DNA of 64,000 bases from contig VTPC01000880.1 in NCBI GenBank assembly GCA_011009095.1, positions 178,927-242,926 on the forward strand. Reading direction: 5' to 3'. Position numbers and translations under genes: made by a program. The stretch comes from Ignelater luminosus (taxonomy: Eukaryota > Arthropoda > Insecta > Coleoptera > Elateridae). The notes below the pieces were generated by a model. It was not told the origin of the DNA and searched no databases. It saw only the letters and a list, made by a program, of their open reading frames with translations. Below, one piece after another: positions 34,891 to 46,560 of the stretch (positions are counted from its first letter, which is position 1; every line of letters begins with the position of its first letter).

Positions 34891-35574
34891 AATTGTAGTG
34901 TAATTGCTTCCAAAATGTTCTAGAAAAAATTCAAAAAGGTCATGAGAAAACCTAAGTGAGCATCAGATAATAAATTAGAAGAGAAGTTGAGACCTCTTAA
35001 AGCTCAAAGAAGTCCGAACGAGAGTTTTTCCTTTTTAAAGCACTACATAATATTTGTACCATCGGTGAAATGTGAAGTTTTATTCCCGATACTGTACTTA
35101 ATAAATTAAATAGAAGAATTTTGGAATTCCAATATTATGCTCTGATATAATGCTCACCTTGTATAGGGGTTTATGTAAATTAATGTTTTTCTTGTTCAAG
35201 TTTCAATCTAAAAATGTAGAAAAGATGGTTTAGGTATAGGTTAAGTACTCTACGTAACGCATTAATTATATTTCTTACCTTCTTTCTAAAGCAATCTTAA
35301 AGATCTTTTAAGTTACTTTTCAATTTTGTAAAACATTAATTATGTTATTACACAGGTGGTAAAATAAGAATATAAAATTAACAGTTGGAATTAACCTATT
35401 TACAATGCAAAGTAAAAGCGAGGTTATGTTTCCATGCTAAACTTCAATCATTTCATCAGCCTTCTGGCAACGGGGGCAATGGAAATATGTTTATAAACAA
35501 AAAATTAAAACTCAGTTTCAAATTTAAGACCATTTAAGGTTATTCAAGAAATTTACCTTGACAGATAATAGATG

Positions 35575-35875
35575 TTTAAATAAAGAATAACAGTAGTTTT
35601 GAAGGTTATAGTTATCTGTCATTGCGGGAAAACAGTACTGCCAACACAATTTTAATTCTTCTGCTAGCTTAAATAAAACAAAACAAAATATAACTGTGCG
35701 GATTATTTTTAAAAAACTACATCAACTTTAAATTTAAATTGCAAATCATTTCCTTTTAGAAATAATCGTTTGCAGATTGAAATTTTATTTATGATTATTT
35801 GCAATGAAAATGTCACCTAAAAATACGTTTTTCTATTAGGAGAAATGCGGAATAATAAAAATAAACCAGTTGCAA
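35575..35875. repeat. Duplicated ~300 bp segment, copy 1
   Basis: Matches 38281-38590 in the same orientation. Shared words include AATAACAGTAGTTTT, GAAAACAGTACTG, TATAACTGTGCGGATTATTT, CATCAACTTTAAATTTAAAT and CTAAAAATACGTTTTTCTA. No coding sense. Confidence 0.75.
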
Positions 35876-36109
35876 ATCCTGAAAATGAGTCTTCTGTAAA
35901 TCTTGGAGATTTTAAAAACTCCAATTTTACTAGAAAATGACGCATTCTACATAAAAAATGCAACAGTAACTTTCTTTGTCAAATCGATTGTTAGTTCGTA
36001 GCGTAAGAATTTTCTTTAGAATAGGGGATTAGCCCCCCCCTCCCTGAAATTCCCCACCTCTGATGAAGATATCTACATAGAATAGTAGACACCTAAGAGT
36101 AACAAACAT

Positions 36110-36300
36110 GTAGAACATTTCGTTTCACCTTGTTCTTGAAATATTGCAAAACAAGGATTTTTAAATAAAACTTTGACATCCTGTATCTCAGAAACTGCGC
36201 CTTTCCAGACACATGTTTGTAAAAATTCTTTTACTTACTTTCATAAGCACTACACGCCCTTAAGAGTTTTCGACATTATTTTTCTAGCACCCTGTAGAAT
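36110..36300 (-). repeat. Dispersed ACAGGGTGT repeat, reverse copy
   Basis: The reverse complement of this stretch matches 16985-17060: CTGTATCTCAG and ATCCTGTATC ends, CTTTGACATCC and TTGAAATATTGCAAAACAAGG. It is diverged. The following 36310-37590 is unique-looking sequence with no gene that I can support. Confidence 0.5.
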
Positions 36301-37594
36301 CGGATAACGCGCTATATATATTTCAATAGTAAATTTTGAATGTCCAATTATTTGCTACCCTAACTGCTTCAGAGCAAAAGTGTAAAGAGGTTTTTTTTAT
36401 AAAGAAAAAGGTACTGCATCTGCTTTTATGCTTTTTTATTCGCCTCTGCTTATTTGGATGACAATCGGGCCAGTCGAAAGCCGGTTCCTAGCGGCTTTTC
36501 ATTAATCACTCAATAGGAAAAGTTTTGTAACTTTTTGAAAACTAAAAATCGGAATAACTCGAGAACGGTTGTACCAATTTTGACCAAACTTGAAGTTTTT
36601 TCTTTAACTGCCCTATGCATGCGGTGACGCCTAACGACGGAAATTGGCTAACTCGGTTGGAACCTTATGGGCAGGCCTAGCGATCTGTGTCATTTAGAAT
36701 AACAAAAAAACGTAATTCTCCTTCTTTTGGACCTTTTTGGGGCAGTTAGCGAAACGTAGTGGCAACACTCTGATGCGCCATAGGACGGGAAACAAAAAAA
36801 GTTCGATGCACTTTCTGCCTAGAAGGTCATCTTCTATAGGTCGAAAACGCGAAAGACTGAAGACTTTGCAAACACGGCCTTGGAAAAGAAGAAAAGGCAA
36901 AAATACGTATAAAGTGTAATACGCCCTTTTCTCGAAAATCGGATTTGATGGTACAAAGCGGAAAAGTGAGATGCCCATAGGTATGCGGTAGGGTAGTCAC
37001 TGGAAGTGTTGCGGGGGAGATATTTTATTCTTATGATAAGGGCGATACAAGAGTTATCGCAGGCATAGCACGCGTATAAGAAGGCCATATGGGCCGACCG
37101 CCGATTTTTCTAAAACTAAAAGAAATAAATTAAAATGTCTAGCTTTACACCAATCAAATATGCATTGGAATAATTAAAATTAGATATTTTAATTTGTTAA
37201 TTCTTCTAGTTTTAGAAAAGGAAAATAAAAAGCGACGTGTACAGATGCAGTATTTTTTTCTCTATAAAAAGCATCTGTACACTAGTGCTCTAAAAAAATT
37301 AGGGGAGTAAATAATTCGACATTAAAAATTTACTACTGAAATCTGTATGGTGCCTTATTCGATTCTACACCCGGTATACGCTGCGTAAATATATTATAAA
37401 AAATAAAATGCAAGTATAAAATTTTATTCAACATTTTAAAATCAAATTAATTTTTTGTTAAGAACCATTCTAATGATAGTTTATAACTACTCCAGTGAAA
37501 CAACTCAAAATTTAAGCTAATCGTGCGCAAATACATTTTAACCTTATAACACCGTCAGACGTGTAGTAGTCACTTACTAGATTTTTAAATAATA

Positions 37595-38274
37595 GGTGCG
37601 TTCGTTTATGTTGTTCTTAAAAGTCGGAGTGCTCCGCTTGTTGTAAAAGCCGTTCGTTTTTTGCGATCGAGTTAACAGAGTGCGCTATTGTAGCGTTCGT
37701 TTTTTACAGGACGGAGTGAAAGGTACAAACTCTTAATGCACCAACTGAAAAGGTTGTCCGTTAGGAGTTTATGGAAGCACAAGCGGAGTTGTCAAATTTG
37801 CAAACATCTAGCACAATTTCTTCCTCACTTTTTTTAAATGTTGTTTAATTTCTTTACAATAATTTTGAAAATTCCATACACCCGAATTCATTTGAGTAAT
37901 AAGTTTGTAGACAAATGTGAGAAAAACATGTATAAATTAATATGTGGACAAATCTTACTTTAATTTGGCAATCTTGCCCAGAAGAAACAGAAAACAAAAT
38001 ACCTATTATAACTCCAATTCTCAATTGTTACAACTGTGTTAATTAAACAAATATACCTACTTTAGTTTTGTAACAAAGCAGTCTAATTGGAATTTAAATT
38101 AATTAAGATTATTGTTGAGGTTACGTCTACAACTTTGTTTGTTTACGTTCTACGACTCCAGATCATGCACCGTTTCGTTCATTTATTCCGCTAAACTCTG
38201 TTCACTCCATGTATCACGTGATCAATTGCGCCGCTCGCAACGCTCCAATTCCGTAACAGAAAACTGAACGCAAC
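37595..38274 (+). mobile_element. 680 bp non-autonomous TIR-like element, copy A
   Basis: Nearly identical to 53221-53896 and related, in reverse, to 55877-56243. The left end GGTGCGTTCGTTTATGTTG and the right end ACTGAACGCAAC (reverse complement GTTGCGTTCAGT) form short imperfect terminal inverted repeats. It contains no transposase. The very high identity with copy B suggests recent movement. A target-site duplication is not clear. Its right end abuts the second copy of the ~300 bp duplicated segment. Confidence 0.7.
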
Positions 38275-38280
38275 AATAAT

Positions 38281-38590
38281 AAATAACAGTAGTTTTTAAG
38301 GTTATAGTTAGCTGTCAGTGCGGAGAAACAGTACTGTCAACACACTATTAATTCTTCTGCCAACTTAAATAAAAATAAAACAAAATATAACTGTACGGAT
38401 TATTTTTAAAAAACTGCATCAACTTTAAATTTAAATTGCAAATCATTTCTTTTTGCAGATTGGAATTTTATTTATTATTATTTGCAAAGAGAGTTCAATG
38501 CAACGTAAAGTTAAATGTTACCTAAAAATACGTTTTTCTATAAACGCAAGAATTTAGGAGGAACGCGGAATAATAAAAATAAACCACTTT
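38281..38590. repeat. Duplicated ~300 bp segment, copy 2
   Basis: Second copy of 35575-35875, 2.7 kb downstream and in direct orientation. It begins only a few bases after the right end of the 680 bp element. The two copies differ by small indels, including an extra AGAGTTCAATGCAACGTAA block here. Confidence 0.75.
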
Positions 38591-41330
38591 GTGCTTGTAA
38601 GTCTTTTATTTACAAAAACAGGATTTTTTAAAGATTAGTACATCGACTGCATGACAGTAAAAGCAAAATTAAAACGCAGTTATCTTTTTTTTTGTACATT
38701 GACTTTATCTGCTAAAATTTTATACTAATTATTGCGCGGTCAGTAATGTCAAACTTGCGCAATTTTCTTATTTTGTAATAATTTAAAATAAAATTACCGC
38801 TTATCTAAGAAATTTTTAATTTAAATTAAGGGAAATCATTTAATTTTCTTCTCTTAAATTTATTATTAATTTAAATCCAAGAAATTATTTATTTCCGCAG
38901 CTTGCTGTATTTTTAATAATAAACTCAAGTTAATCGATTCTATGGCTAGTCTTAATATGACGGGAGCAGATAAAAGTAACATAAAACAAAAAAAAAGAAA
39001 ATCACAAATATTTTAGGTTAAGGTTATAAAAATGACCATTATATACACAACACATACACGTAGAAATAAAATGCCCTTGACAAGAGTTAGAAAAACCTTG
39101 ACTTACATCATTTTAAGTCTATTACAAGTAGTGATTTTCGCGAATTAAAATTCTTATGGTCTATTATTAAAATCTCCGTCTGTCTGAAATTTAAATTTCA
39201 CAAACCTAGACGCAACCAAGAATTAAATAATTCAAATTCTTTCACTCGATTTAATTCAATAATCTTCATTGGAAGCACTTGCTACGTTTATTATTACTGC
39301 TGCAATTCAATTATAACGAATGCCACTTTTTAAGTTTTAATTTATAAGGTCAAATTTCAATTCAGGATGAGCGCATAATAATGATGATACAATTGTATAC
39401 GAGGTGCTATCGCCTTCCTGATGATTATTAATGGTTATTTATGTGCATATCTTGTTATCATCGCGTGGTTGTTATACTAATTGTTATGTTTTTTTAGCGA
39501 ACTTCCAATTTCACGTTTCACGCAAAGCAAGAAAAAAAATTAAAACGATAAGATTATGAAGTAATATCCACAATATCCACATTTGAGTACTATGATCTGT
39601 TAATTTTCTCAGGAAAATGAAATATCTCTTGGAATTTCTTAGAACAGTTTAACCTCACATTATTGTGTTTATCCGCAATGATTGTCAATTGTTTACTTTT
39701 GTGGTTAACTAGCTGGTAACTATTACTAACATAGTAATAATTAATTATAAGTAAAGGAAATATAGGCTAAAACCTATTTTTAACTTCCAGCTGGTTACAT
39801 AAACATATAAACATTTCCTTTTGAAGAAAATAAATTTGTCATTTAATACTGGTAACGCTAAAATCGATTGTTATTCGCGTGATATCTGACACAATACAGC
39901 AATATTGTTATTCAGAAAGCATCTGTCAACTTGACAGTTTTTTTAAATAATTGAAAAACAGGATTACAAACTTAAACAATAAAAATGTAGTGCCAAAATT
40001 GAAAAATCAATAAATCAATTAGAAAAAATCCATTAAAAAAGCGATCAAAGCACCAGACACAATTTCATTTTTTTCCTCTCTCATACAAACAGAAATCAAG
40101 TTGGGCGCGGTTTTAAAAAATCTAAAAATAGCAAACAGAGAGAGGAATCAGATAAAGCCCTCTTTCTTTATAATAATGATGATGTCTCATGCTGAAGCCA
40201 AAATTAGTTTTGACGTTTAAAATTAGTAGGTTAGTAAGCCTGTATTTTTTAATTACCGAACTATTTTATTGGACAAAAACAATTTCCTCCGAGAATGTAC
40301 ACTACTGAAATGTTTACAAGACAAACGGGATATCCGGGCAAATAAACAATTATTTTAAAATAGCCCATACTTTTAGCTTTTAACTTTTAACACCTTTATA
40401 CATAAATAAATAAAAATTTTTTTGTATAGCGAAACAGGAATTTTTTTATCCAAAAGAAAAATTTCTCTCCATTTAAATGTCATCCTGAAATCCGTCACGT
40501 GCGAACGAAAGAAATTTTCGCAGAAAAAATTCAAGTGCCACCATGTGGTCAAGAACCTACGTGGTGTTGCAAATGCATCAGAACTAAAAGAGTGACCTCA
40601 CCAAATATAGTAACCGCGATGTTGCTTAGCAGCAAAACACTCTGAAGGCCACCCACTCTTTTTCTTTAAGAAAACTGCAGACGGTTTCCTGCAAGGTTCT
40701 AGATTGGTATTTTTAAATTCTAAAAAACCCAGATACATTTTTATTATCATTAGAAATATTAATCTTTGGGATTAAGAAAATGAATAATGTCGCGTCTTCT
40801 TAGAAAAAACAAAAAATTAATTTTTTCAATTTTATTGTTTCATGGCTACTGTCTACTTCTATGTTATACGGCGTTACGTTTGAAATGTCCTTGCTTATAG
40901 TTTTAGAAATCCATTTACTACAACCTGTTTAGAATAAACGGACGGTTTTCATTATTTTATTGAACATTGACTGATACATTTGATCCTAAGAAATTTTTTT
41001 ATTTTTTAAAAATTAAAGATTTATAACACATGATTAACAAGGTCAATTGTTTTTAAGCGATAGCTATTTTGCACGGATTACTCAATTTCTCATTTTCTTA
41101 TCTAGCAAACCATAAAAATAAGCACGGAATTTAACTACAAGTTGTAAAAGCTTCTCTGTTGTTTATTCGCTTTATATAGCAGATATATCTCGATATGACA
41201 AATTCGATTTTTGATTGGTTACTATAAATAATAAAAGCGAGATTGCTGTATTTCTAAATTTTGTTTTGTCCTGAATTACTTTGATGAAATGTCGAACACA
41301 TCAGGGTGGGCTTCAGAATTTAAAGCGACT
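38591..41330. other. AT-rich noncoding stretch
   Basis: No gene, repeat array or RNA gene that I can support. It probably lies within the long 5' intron of the LD-motif gene if the distal exon near 46.4 kb is real. Confidence 0.5.
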
Positions 41331-41339
41331 CAGTTTTTT

Positions 41340-43410
41340 AAATTGAAAATAAAGCTCGACTTTTAATCACTACAGCTAGCTTGTCAGAGAGCGCCGTTCG
41401 ACCCTGGGCCAACGAAAGTTGTATTTAGCTTTCTTAGATGTGTATTGTATAATGCAAGACGCAGACAACGCATTTTCTGACAAAATGTTTAAGTAAAGAA
41501 ACCTCGCAAAATTAGGTTGAGACAATTCGTTTGCTTCAACAAGTAGGTAGAAGGGAAAACCCGACAGGGCCAGCGCTTCAGATCTTTGCACTCTCTCATA
41601 TTTCATATGTGACAAGCGTATCAGCGCACAGCCCGATCCGTGTTTGTCTTTAAGTCATTGAAGAAGTTTAATTAGGGGTAAAGCCCGACTTTGGGTCACT
41701 ACAGCTGGCTTGTTGGAGGGCGCCGTCCGATCTTGAGCCAACGGAAGCTGTATCTAGCTCATTTAGATGTGTAATGGAAGACGCGGCCAATACGTTTTCG
41801 GACAAACAGTTTAAGCAAAGAAACCTCACGAAATTAGGTTGAGACAATGCGTTTGCTTCAACACGTTTAAAGAAAGCTTAACTAGATAGCAAAAAAAAAC
41901 TGTTAGAAAACGGGAAAACCCGACAAGACCAGCACTTCAGATCTTTGCGCTTTCCTGTTTCATATGTGACAATCATGGTAAGGCGCCGTGTTTGTTTTTA
42001 ACTAACTGAAGAGGTTTGATGAGGGGCAAAGCTTGACTGTGGGATACCACAGATGATCGCCCTGTCTGTATTGATATCTAGTTTTCTTAAGAAGGCTAAT
42101 GGAGGACGAAGCCAGGCCTTGTGCCACCGGAGGTGATCCGTTAAGATTCGCAACCCGACGCTTGTTAGTGTTCTTCCTTGAAATGGGTAATCTGAGACTC
42201 ACCCCATCCGTTGTCGTTTCTAGCTGCTTAACGTTATAGGAGAACGCAGTTCTACCCGTTTTCATTATTAGCTCCCTGAAAAGAGTTAATGGAGAGTGCA
42301 GCCCGATCTTGATCCATCGGAGGTGGCCTGTTCAGTTGCACAACCCGACAGGTGTTCGGGTTCTTTCTTAAAATGGATACTGGAAGACACGCCCAGCCTG
42401 TTTTCGTTTTCAGCTCCCCGAAGAGAGTTAATGGAGGGCGCAAGTCGACTCGTGTTTGTTTTTAGTCCCTTGCAAAAAGCTAATGGAGGATGAAACTCGA
42501 CTCGTTTTTGTTCTTAGTTCCTTGAAGAATGTTAATGGAGGGCGCACTCTGGCCCGATTTTGTATTTAGGTCCTTGAAGAGCGTCCCTAGAGGGCACAGT
42601 CCTGCACGATTTTAACTCCATGAAAAAGTTTGATAGAAGACGCACCCTGGCCTTGGGCCACTGCAGATGGCCTGTTAGAGAGTGTAACCTGACTGGATTT
42701 TGTTCTTGAAAACGGTTGATGGAGGACGTTTTCGTTTTAGCTTCCTAAAGAAGATTAATGAAGAGCGCAGCCTGGTCCTAGGCTACTGTAGGTGACCTGT
42801 CAAAGGACATAGCCCGACCCGTTTTTGTTTTTAACTCTGTAAAGAAGGTTAAAAAAGGGCGCAGCTCAATCTTAGGCCACAGCAGGCGGGCTCTTAGTAA
42901 AACCTTTTAAAAAAAGGTTAAGGAGGGCGCACCCCGATCTTTCTCAGATAAAAACTTTAAGTGAAGAGACCTCACAAAATCAGATTGAGACAATTAATAA
43001 TCATCTCGATCTCGACAAGACGCTATCCGCCTCGCTTACTTCAAGAAATAGACAAAAAAGAACGTTTAACTAGATAATTCAGAAAAAAATAGTTTAAAGA
43101 CGAAAAAACCCGACAGGGACAACTTCAGAACTTATTACAACGCCCAGAGGCAAACTAAGATTTTGCACCATTCTATTTCGTAGTGGGGCCCCAGCCTCGG
43201 GCCCCCAACTTGAATCACTGCAGGGCGTAAGACGAGTAGTTTTCGTTCTTAGCTTCTTGATGGATGGTGCGGTCCTATCCGTTTTCGTTTCTAGTTTCCT
43301 GAAGGAAGTTAACGGAGGACGCAACTCGACCTTAGGCGATCGCAGGTGATCTGTTAGAGGACGTACCTCCACCCATTTTTAGATAATAAGTCTACGTAAA
43401 GAAACCTCAC
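41340..43410. repeat. Complex satellite block with ~335 bp and shorter units
   Basis: The first two units (from about 41350 and 41680) are ~335 bp. Each carries CCCGAC, ACTACAGCTGGCTTGT, GAGGGCGCCGT, GGAAGCTGTATC and AGAAACCTCACAAAATTAGG, then GTTGAGACAATGCG and CCCGACAGGGCCAGC. Later units shrink to about 60-110 bp built on GTTAATGGAGGGCGCA, TTTTCGTTTTTAGCTCC and GGCCACCGCAGGTGGCC words. It shares words with the 18.4-19.9 kb arrays. Small frames here are not genes. Confidence 0.7.
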
Positions 43411-44079
43411 AAAATCAGTAAAAGGAGTAATGTAGGACGTATCCAATCCGTTTTCAGACGTGAGTGACTCCGATGAGTATTCTCCGAAGGCTTTACACTC
43501 ACACATATTGGGTGGAACCTTGGTGGTTACTATCAACCCAATGGTTGCGAGGTCCTGAGATTTTTCACGCGGCAAAGAAATCTGGAAAAATGTAAAGCAG
43601 TGGGTCCCGTGTGACTGCGAGGAGTTGCACGTTAAAAATATCTACCGGGGTTGGAAAACCTCGGGTTCGGCTAAATTGTAGTTGGCTGCGAAAACAACAA
43701 ACAACAAAATGCGATCATTAAAATTTCGTTCCAAATAGACTGTGGAATTTCTCCGCAGGGCATAGCGTAGACATAACACATACCAACACATAACCTATAA
43801 ACTGATGATTTCTAATTGTTTCTAATGAAAACTGTCAAATTGACACATAATAAGCTAAACCTCCCAGGAACTGAGATTTTAATGATCGTTTGTTATAAAT
43901 TATAATATTAAAAGCAAAGAGGACGTGCCTCTCTTTTTTTTACATGTAGGTAAGGATTCATCTGTGTTTAACCAACGGGCATTATGCAGCCATTTCGAAA
44001 CAATCGAGCGCATAGTTTTGTTTTTTGTGAATTTTTTGCTTTTAAATGGAACGCTTCCTGTTTTGTTTCTTCTTTTTGT

Positions 44080-44235
44080 AAGGGGGAAGAAAGAGAGAGA
44101 GAGAAAGAAAAAGAAAAAGAAAGAGAGGGTGTGGGAGAGGGAGAGGGAGGGGGGGGATAGAAAGAGGGAGGGAGGGAAGGAGGGAGGGGGGGATAGAAAC
44201 AGGGAAATAGAGAGAGAGAGAGAGAGAGAGAGAAA
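44080..44235. repeat. GA-rich polypurine tract
   Basis: About 155 bases of almost pure A and G: GAGAAAGAAAAAG, then GAGGGAGGGGGGG, then a long run of GA. It could form triplex DNA. The Arg/Glu-rich and Ser/Leu/Pro-rich frames across it on the two strands are low-complexity artefacts. Confidence 0.85.
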
Positions 44236-44319
44236 TTGTTTTATCTTCGGAACGGATCTTCAAACTTTTTTCGTTTAGCACCTTTGGTCGAGGAGAGGGT
44301 GAGTGTCCGAACTGCAGGC

Positions 44320-44760
44320 TGATGGCCTTTTTTTCTTTAGAGATATTCCGTATCTCGGAAACAACAAGTTCTATCGAGATGGAACTTTGATTATTAGGTA
44401 CGGTGGGCAAGCGACTTTTAAACGATCCAGCACCACCGATCGTGTTTTGTTTTTTTCTCAGATATACCGTATCGTGGAAACGGCTGGTCGTATCGACTTG
44501 AGACTTTCATGATCAGGCGAAGTGAAGGAACTACGTTTGAACGATTCAGGCGCCACCGATCGTCTTTTGTTTTTATTGGGACTTTCATGGTCAGGCAAGG
44601 CAGAGGAACGATTTTTGAATTTTCTTAGTTAAGTCTTTATTAAGCACTGTTTCTCGTCTACTTGTTGAAGTAAATGAGACCGATAACATCTTGTTGGGTT
44701 TCTTTACTTGTCTCAACCTGATTTTGTGAGGTTTCTTTACTTAAACTAATTGATTAAGTT
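44320..44760 (-). repeat. Reverse-oriented copy of the ACAAAAGACGATC satellite plus satellite-arm motif
   Basis: At 44330-44600 the words CACCGATCGTCTTTTGTTTTT, GATATACCGTATCGTGGAAAC and TATCGAGATGGAACTTTGA are the reverse complement type of the 14.4-15.1 kb array. At 44690-44745 lies GTCTCAACCTGATTTTGTGAGG with TTTCTTTACTTAAAC. This is the inverse of a segment repeated at 41490, 41820, 42960 and 43395. Confidence 0.65.
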
Positions 44761-44769
44761 ATTATTGAC

Positions 44770-46370
44770 ATAAAAAAACCATTAACGGTTTCCGTGATTT
44801 TTTTATTTTAATATAATCTCGTTTGTGAAAGCTTTAAAGGTTTTTTAAAATTATATAATGGCCAGCAAATCTTTCTAAAATGATTTCACAGTTTAAGATA
44901 ACCCCACTCTGCATGCGTAACAGATGTAGAAAGTTCAGAAAAAAATAAACGTGATTGCAAGTGACTAATTCTACGTCACCGGCTGTTTAGCTTGTATCAG
45001 GTATGACGTCACTGGGGAAAAGATGACGAAGTTTACAGTTTGAAGATTAAAGATGTCTAAATAAGAAGCACACCATATTAAGTATCCATTTGATTACATT
45101 TTACGTTTTCAATAGAATTTGTGTGTGTTCAAATATTTATGAATGAAAATCATTTTGCGTGACACATTCCAATGTGCGGTGCCCACGTGAAAATACATGC
45201 ATACGAATTACTTTACTGTAAAAAGAAGTAGAACGGCGAGGTATTTCTTAAAAAATGTCATATATGACATCATTCTATATTTCTTTTTTTTTCTTCCAAG
45301 ATATTATTATTATAACAGCATCCCACGTAGGTATCACTTCATAATCAGTTCGTTAACGAACACGCGAACCTATTTTGGAGGTGCCCACAACATTATGTAT
45401 ATGTTCACAGACATTCACGTGTGTGTTTTGTTTTTAATCCATAATAATATGTGTACTAGATTTTGATAATTAACAATCTTAATTATTATTAATTAATAGT
45501 TAATAATTTGGGTTTTTCTCAAAAATAAATATCGTTTGAGTAATTTCCCATTTTTTAAGTTCAAATGAACCAAACAACATTTTCTCGTATAAATAAGTAA
45601 ACCGACAAGTTTTTTTTTTATTTCTGCATTTCATTAGCATAATATTGAAAGGATGATGTAATCGCCATTTATATAAATTTCTAAGTCTAGAGAAATATAA
45701 CAAGAAGACGTCTCATTTCTTGTTTATGTACAATAATTTTTAAAAATCAAGTTTATTTGCAATTTAATTACATAATATCACGCCGCATTGTTATTTGCTT
45801 TCTTCAAGGTAATATTCATAAAAATATAACAAACATTTATGTTATGATTGCTTTTTAAAAAGCTAGTAATAACAATAATAATAATAGGAAAGAATACAGT
45901 AGTGTAGGTAGAAAAAAATCAAATAAATTAATAAATTATAGTGTTGCCAGTTTGCTATTTGTAGCAATTGCGCTATTATAAAAGGTTTTAACAGACGTAT
46001 CTGTCTTTCTCTGTTTTATAGTTGCGTTGCATTCCATTGTTTTATAAGAAAAAAAAGTGCACGTTGGCGTCTGTTAAAAAATAAATGAAGAGCAAATCTA
46101 GGTTAGGATAATATCAAAAATAAGATTGATAAAATTGACTTTTAACTTTTCTAAAAAAAAATCGTAACGTCGTGTATTAAGTGCTATTTGCATAATGTAC
46201 TAAACCAACGCGACCACTTTCGCTTTTATACACAGCCTTAAGAATGCATTTTAATTAGATTCAAAAACGATTTTTTCAGTTTACATTTTTTTTGGATTTT
46301 TAGGACAAAAATACTGATTTAAATTGTATATAAATAAATAATTTCATTGAAAATCTCACTGAAAATTAAC
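44770..46370. other. AT-rich noncoding stretch
   Basis: No gene that I can support. Open frames at 45197-45466 and 45500-45703 lack any domain sense. Two short CGTCA words occur near 44990-45010. Confidence 0.45.
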
Positions 46371-46375
46371 TTACC

Positions 46376-46560
46376 GGCAATCGTGAATTTTGAATTAGAC
46401 GAACAAAAAGTTGCGGGAGAAACAGTTGATTTATAAATCCGGTAATGACCACTCACACATATACACACATTCACAGCACACTAATCCCTAATCTGTTAAA
46501 AGCTTGTTGTTCATGTGCTATTCTGAGAGAGCGACTTGGCTTTGGATATTGTTCAAATGT
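46376..46560 (-). promoter_or_regulatory. Possible distal 5' exon and promoter of the LD-motif gene
   Basis: On the minus strand, CACGATTGCCG is followed by a perfect donor GTAAGT whose boundary is at 46375/46374. The coding exon of the LD-motif gene begins just after an acceptor at 33795, so an upstream noncoding exon is expected. This is the best donor I noticed upstream, which implies an intron of about 12.6 kb. The TSS was not located. Weak inference. Confidence 0.22.

Noticed and set aside
36694..37088. Frames of 60-94 codons on both strands
   Set aside because: No domain sense, no splice context, and mutual overlap on opposite strands.
43925..44410. Arg/Glu-rich and Ser/Leu/Pro-rich frames on opposite strands
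   Set aside because: Low-complexity translation of the GA-rich polypurine tract.
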